Shown here: positions 13,746 to 17,466 of the stretch, piece after piece | How positions within the stretch are numbered: position 1 is the first letter of the stretch | Layout: each line of letters opens with the position of its first letter | Assembly: GCA_019309815.1 (NCBI GenBank) | Contig: JAFDFO010000017.1 | Span: 1-17,466, forward strand | Direction of reading: 5' to 3' | DNA length: 17,466 nt | Source: Deltaproteobacteria bacterium | GTDB taxonomy: Bacteria > Desulfobacterota > Desulfobacteria > Desulfobacterales > C00003060 | The notes under the pieces: generated by a model | The model's input: the letters and a program-made list of their open reading frames with translations, nothing else | Told to the model about the DNA's origin: nothing | The model's database searches: none | Translations under genes and position numbers: made by a program

Positions 13746-14175
13746 TGCAGTTTCTTTACAGAAGTGGGCACGTTGTTGACTAACTTCAATTACTTTTCTG
13801 TCCCTTGCATCAGGTCAACTTATTCAACAACGTTCCCTTGTCTTGCTCCTATACTAAAGAACAGACGATTACCATTAGCGAGTTGAAAAGAGTGAAAAAG
13901 AAATTGAAGGAAAGCGCACAGGAGGTCTATGAGAATACGGATACGGAAGTCATCTTGGAGGGAGTATACGGGAGCGTTCTTTGTCCGTAAGAACCTGGCT
14001 CCAGGCTGTCAGCAGATTGGGAAACACCCTGTCCTTGACGGTATGCTACGAAGATGTTAGAACGCCCCCTCGGGTCATAAATGATTGGACAAAGGACTCC
14101 TGATGTCCTGACTTGTCAAGGTCTTCGTGACCGAATGCAATCCAATTTCGGAATAACCAGGAAAGGAAAAAGTGA
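13746..14175. other. Gene-free region between antiporter and solute-binding protein
   Basis: About 430 bases. A plus-strand frame of 61 codons (13805-13990) starts only with TTG, has no internal ATG and no ribosome-binding site; its Lys/Glu-rich middle looks protein-like but I do not call it. The right end holds a candidate promoter at 14113-14141. Nothing else stands out. Confidence 0.5.
14113..14141 (+). promoter_or_regulatory. Candidate sigma-70 promoter of the solute-binding protein
   Basis: TTGTCA (14113-14118, five of six) and TGCAAT (14136-14141, four of six) are exactly 17 bases apart, about 35 bases before the start codon. A small dyad GGTC/GACC (14120-14123 with 14129-14132) lies in the spacer and could be part of an operator. 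Confidence 0.4.
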
Positions 14176-14976
14176 ATGAAAAAGTTAACCTTCATCGTTA
14201 CAGTGGCCTTTGCGTTTGTCCTCATGTCAGTTGCAATTGCGCCGGCAGGCACAGTGCTCGACCGTGTACTGCAAAAAGGGGAGTTGGCGGTCGGAACCAC
14301 CGGTTCTCAACCTCCACTGAATGTCATCAATAAAGAGGGAAAAGTCATTGGTCTTGATGCTGACCTGGCAAAGCTGATCGCCCTGAATATGGGCGTTAAG
14401 GTCAGGTTTGTGACTATGCCCTTCCCCGAGTTGCTTCCCGCTTTACAGAAGGGGAAAGTGGACATGGTTATTTCCAGCATGACGATGACCCTGGAGAGAA
14501 ATGTGAAAGTGGCTTTCATTGGCCCCTACTATATCTCCGGCAAGGGTCTTCTAACCAAACTGGCAACCGTAGCCACCCTTGAGGCAGCCGGGGGCCTGGA
14601 CATGCCAGGGATGAAAGTCGCCGCCCTGGAGGGTTCCACGAGCCAACTTTTTGTTGAAAAAGCCGCACCAAAAGCTAAGCTGCTAACGACGAAGTCCATT
14701 GATGAGGCAGTCAACCTGCTCCTGGAGGACAAGGTTGATGCAGTCGTCGCTGACTATCCCGTTTGCGCATTCTCTGCGTTCCGTCACCGTGACAAGAACC
14801 TGACCGCGGGAGAGGCTCGTCTCACTTTTGAACCCCTTGGCATTGCAGTGGAGGAAGACACATTGCTCATCAACTGGCTGGAAAACTTCATGATGGTGCT
14901 GGCCGGAAGTGGCGATCTGGAGCGGCTGCAAAAACGCTGGCTTCAGGATGGTTCATGGATTAAAGAACTTCCATAG
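14176..14976 (+). CDS. Extracellular solute-binding protein, family 3 (amino-acid type)
   Basis: A 266-residue periplasmic binding protein. Residues 1 to about 24 are a signal peptide (MKKLTFIVTVAFAFVLMSVA, cleavage near APAG). The mature part follows the family 3 pattern: LQKGELAVGTTGSQPPL at the N-terminus, IGLDADLAKLIA (the G-x-D-x-D-L signature), LQKGKVDMVISSMTMTLERN, then the hinge to lobe 2 with MKVAALEGSTS and LLEDKVDAVVADYP. It ends with the usual ...LERLQKRWL helix. It should bind a polar amino acid or similar small solute and deliver it to an ABC permease, or to a signalling protein. No permease or ATPase gene adjoins it, so it is an orphan here. AGGAAAGGA precedes the ATG by about 9 bases. 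Confidence 0.9.
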   Translation: MKKLTFIVTVAFAFVLMSVAIAPAGTVLDRVLQKGELAVGTTGSQPPLNVINKEGKVIGLDADLAKLIALNMGVKVRFVTMPFPELLPALQKGKVDMVISSMTMTLERNVKVAFIGPYYISGKGLLTKLATVATLEAAGGLDMPGMKVAALEGSTSQLFVEKAAPKAKLLTTKSIDEAVNLLLEDKVDAVVADYPVCAFSAFRHRDKNLTAGEARLTFEPLGIAVEEDTLLINWLENFMMVLAGSGDLERLQKRWLQDGSWIKELP

Positions 14977-15061
14977 CCCGAATCCCGGAGAGCATCGCCC
15001 TGAGAGACAATGAGTGCGGCTTGAGGTAGCCAAAGGTCGATCGGAGAGACCGAGGCGGCCG

Positions 15062-16928
15062 CTAAAGCTCATCCGGAACCGGCAGGCCCTCTACTATAAA
15101 CAGATTCCTGAGCATGAGGGCGATTTTTTCGCTGTCAGAAAGATCGTTCCATGTATCGAGCAGATTTCTCAGAAGCGCCGGGTCGTCTGTGATGATGTTG
15201 TCCGCACCTACCTCTATCATGGATAGTGCATTGCCCACATCATTAACTGTCCACACATGAACTGTTTTCCCGTGGCGGTGGGCCTCTCCGACCAGGCCTG
15301 ACGTAGCCCGTGCAGCGTTGACGCTGAGAAAATTCGTGTCCACTCTGTATACCTCACCCACAGCACCGGCCACGATGAGACCGGTCTTCACATCCGGCAG
15401 CATCCCCTTGGTTTCTATCAATGGCAGGTAGCTGAGCGAAGTAACGACGCACTCTGAAGAAAACTCCTCTTTTTGGACAATGCGTGCAACCTTGCCTGCA
15501 AGCTCCGGATCGGATCGGTTGTACTTAAGCTCAATGTTCAGTTTGATGAGACCCCGGGCGATGTCCATTGCTTCCTCGAGGGTGGCTATCCGCTCACTGC
15601 TGAATTCCGGTGCGAACCAGCTTCCGACATCGATCTCCTTCAACTCTTCGTAGGTCGCTTCATCTATTCTGCGGTTCACAGACGCAATGCGCATGAAATC
15701 TGCATCGTGCATGAGTACCACGATGCCGTCCGCCGTGGTCTGCACATCTATTTCTGCATAGTCCGCGCCGTCTGATATTGCCTGACGAATTGCACTGAGC
15801 GTGTTCTCCGGGGCTTTCAGGGAACTCCCCCGATGTGCAGTGATCGCGATGGTTCGGTTGATATTTCGGGTTTCCAGAAATATAGCACCTGACGCAACTC
15901 CGGTGAAACACGCAACACCTGCAATCACCCATCCAATTCTTCGCAGGCTTTTTGGTGAGATTTTGATCCTCGATCCGCCCGGCTCGATGGGCCTTGGTGG
16001 CACCGGAGCCGAATCAGTGTAGAACCCAACCATGAGCATCACGTGTACAATCTTACCGATGGTAAACGAAATAACCTGTACGAGAGCTATGAGCCCCAGT
16101 GCTACAAACACTGTCGGAAGAATAACTTTCAGGGAAAGCTCAGCATCACGGAGCAAACATACAGCGCCGGTCCTAATCAGCCACGTGATGATCATAGAAG
16201 TGCCAAGTACCACCCCCCACCACACCACAAACGGAAATGAGAGTTCCCGGAATCGGCCACGTGTACGCTGCCAGCTCGTTCGCAAAGCCCCCATCGGCCT
16301 CGCGTCTTCGTAGATGATGGCCGGCACGGAAAACAGCCAGCGTACGTACATCCACATTGCCACGACAAGGTATTCCGCCACAAAGGTATTCCGCCACAAA
16401 GGTGCCTGCAACCGCCAGAGCCGCCCACCACTCCCATGGCCTGGCGGTGAGGTAGTAATTGATGTCCTTGGTCCCGAGAAACAGCCAGTATGTGAGCCCG
16501 ACCCCGCAAACAAACGGTATGCTGGCCGCCGCATAGAACATGGCCTGGAGAAGACCAAGACGGACGAGTGCCGGAATCCGGATAATCTTTTCCCAAAGGG
16601 CCAGGCTGACAGAAACCTTCCTGTCTAAAACAGCAGTTGTAGAAATGACAAACAACCCTACCTGTTCTGCAAACCACATTGCGAGGGCCATACTAAGGCT
16701 CAGCAGGAAGAAAAGGATGCCATGGAGGGACAAGAAAAAGGCCACCAGGTCGCTATTGCTGATGGCACGTTGGCCGCTGTAAGCAACCAGCTGATTCAAG
16801 AGCCATGCCACTGCCGGCGCAAAAACAACCACTGCTATCAGGCCGAACCAGAATTCAAATCCGATGGCCGGTTTGGCAATTGCGGGCAGGTGTGTCATTG
16901 CCCGGCGGTATCGATGAAAGAGCTTCAT
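15062..16928 (-). pseudogene. Membrane-anchored glycerophosphodiester phosphodiesterase, frameshifted by a 16-bp tandem duplication
   Basis: Two overlapping minus frames make one protein. The first (ATG 16928) gives four or so membrane helices up to ALAVAGTFVAEYL, then goes out of frame. The second carries FVAEYLVVAMWMYVRWLF through to the stop at 15062. A 16-bp unit repeated at 16367-16382 and 16383-16398 causes the shift. Removing one copy gives a continuous 616-residue protein: an N-terminal membrane region of about eight helices (GPDPase_memb type) and a GDPD domain with AHRG, APENT, AEIDVQTTADG and VLMHD, all catalytic residues intact. The enzyme hydrolyses glycerophosphodiesters to glycerol-3-phosphate and an alcohol. 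Here, as written, the N-terminal product would stop early and the catalytic part would lack a start. It may be a true recent mutation, a reversible slip, or a sequence error. It is convergent with the solute-binding protein. Confidence 0.85.
16367..16403. repeat. 16-bp tandem duplication inside the phosphodiesterase gene
   Basis: AAGGTATTCCGCCACA occurs at 16367-16382 and again at 16383-16398, followed by a partial third copy AAGGT (16399-16403). Sixteen is not a multiple of three, so the second copy shifts the reading frame. In the two minus frames it makes FVAEYL appear twice. Confidence 0.95.
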
Positions 16929-17178
16929 TTAATAATTAGCAGATTCTGAAAGGGATAGAGAGTTATGTGGATCTGCAAGAATACAAAAACCGAAAGCGCC
17001 AAAAGTCCTACTGTTTTCAAGGCTCCAGCCCCTATATTCAATGACCAAAACAGAGTTAAGGGCCATTGAGGTCCGATGACACATGTTTGGAATTTAGTGC
17101 TTCCAATTATCGGGTCTTATGCGATCTTCGAAATTATGAAAGTTATTTGTGAGATGCCACGACAGCAGCCAATTATCC
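16929..17178. other. Intergenic region before the phosphodiesterase gene
   Basis: About 250 AT-rich bases between two minus-strand genes. No gene, and no clear promoter or terminator. No good ribosome-binding site precedes the phosphodiesterase ATG at 16928. Confidence 0.4.
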
Positions 17179-17466
17179 CTACTCAGCACTCTTCTCAAAC
17201 TTCTCCAACGACTCTCTCAACTTCCTGTCTTTGTTCTCGAACAGTATGTCGGTAAGCATGTGGGTCAGAACAAATGCGTTCAAAAAAGCGTCGTTATCGC
17301 AGATCAGGCGCAGTCTTGCAGCCTGATTTTGACTCGTAATCGTTATTTCTTTGCCCATTCTTGAGATGATTTGATCAACGGCTTCTCTATTCCCTTCGTG
17401 AACCCAAAACATGTTCAGATACAATCTGTTTGCAGCTTCCTGCGGATCCATAATTGGAATGATGCC
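17179..17466 (-). CDS. C-terminal part of an unrecognised protein, cut by the right edge
   Basis: The minus frame ends at 17179 and stays open to base 17466, giving at least 95 residues. An ATG exists at 17451, but the 15 bases before it contain no ribosome-binding site and the frame continues upstream (GIIPI), so the gene probably starts beyond the window. The visible part is helical and mixed in charge: QEAANRLYLNMFWVHEG, then VDQIISRMGKEITI and FVLTHMLTDILFENKDRK, ending Lys/Glu-rich. There is no cysteine cluster and only modest hydrophobicity, so it looks like a soluble cytoplasmic domain. I do not recognise the family. Confidence 0.6.
   Translation of the reverse strand, partial: GIIPIMDPQEAANRLYLNMFWVHEGNREAVDQIISRMGKEITITSQNQAARLRLICDNDAFLNAFVLTHMLTDILFENKDRKLRESLEKFEKSAE

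Noticed and set aside
13805..13990. 61-codon plus-strand frame with a Lys/Glu-rich middle.
   Set aside because: It begins with TTG, has no internal ATG and no ribosome-binding site, and has no recognisable family. It could be a decayed fragment but cannot be supported.
15014..16949. Many plus-strand open frames of 65-104 codons across the phosphodiesterase gene.
   Set aside because: They are antisense shadows of the minus-strand gene, which has clear membrane helices and GDPD catalytic motifs.

Overview
The window looks like a chromosomal segment of a sulfate-reducing or related Desulfobacterota (former Deltaproteobacteria) bacterium. The main clue is a complete class III tetraheme cytochrome c3 with four CxxCH sites and four spare histidines. 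Supporting clues are signal peptides and an outer-membrane barrel (a diderm cell envelope), a CxxCxxxxCC YkgJ-type protein, many signalling genes, and roughly even base composition. I see no phage, plasmid, transposase, CRISPR, rRNA or tRNA.

Layout. 1-851 (-) is a secreted von Willebrand A (VWA) protein cut by the left edge. Divergent from it, 1134-3763 (+) is a two-component pair: an OmpR/PhoB-type response regulator overlapping by 4 bp a histidine kinase with a very large sensor region. The shared intergenic region holds TTGC repeats at an exact 11-bp pitch and a heptanucleotide tandem repeat. 4042-4803 (+) is an outer-membrane beta-barrel followed by a hairpin terminator. 4924-5746 (+) is a YkgJ-type Cys-cluster protein overlapping a cyclophilin-fold protein. 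5816-8269 (+) is an envelope-stress or redox-type module: ECF sigma factor, small secreted protein, membrane-anchored zinc-finger anti-sigma factor and periplasmic cytochrome c3, closed by a strong terminator.

The most unusual gene is 8666-11695 (-), a 1009-residue protein standing alone between repeat-rich and gene-poor DNA. It joins, in order, an E2 ubiquitin-conjugating-like (UBC) fold that keeps the HPN motif but has no cysteine at the catalytic position, a ten-cysteine zinc-binding module, cytoplasmic TPR-like helices, one membrane helix, an extracytoplasmic solenoid with a period of about 53 residues, and a DUF1566/Lcl_C domain at the C-terminus. It has no recognisable E1, ubiquitin-like or deubiquitinase neighbour here. 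It may be a transmembrane scaffold that uses a eukaryote-like E2 fold for binding rather than catalysis.

12255-13745 (+) is a monovalent cation:proton antiporter. Its 5' leader carries two hairpins and then an intrinsic terminator directly before the ribosome-binding site, the layout of a transcription attenuator or riboswitch. 14176-14976 (+) is an orphan amino-acid-type solute-binding protein. 15062-16928 (-) is a membrane-anchored glycerophosphodiester phosphodiesterase broken by a 16-bp tandem duplication. 17179-17466 (-) is the C-terminal part of an unrecognised protein running off the right edge.

All assignments come from reading the sequence. No database search was run, and family names rest on motifs visible in the translations.
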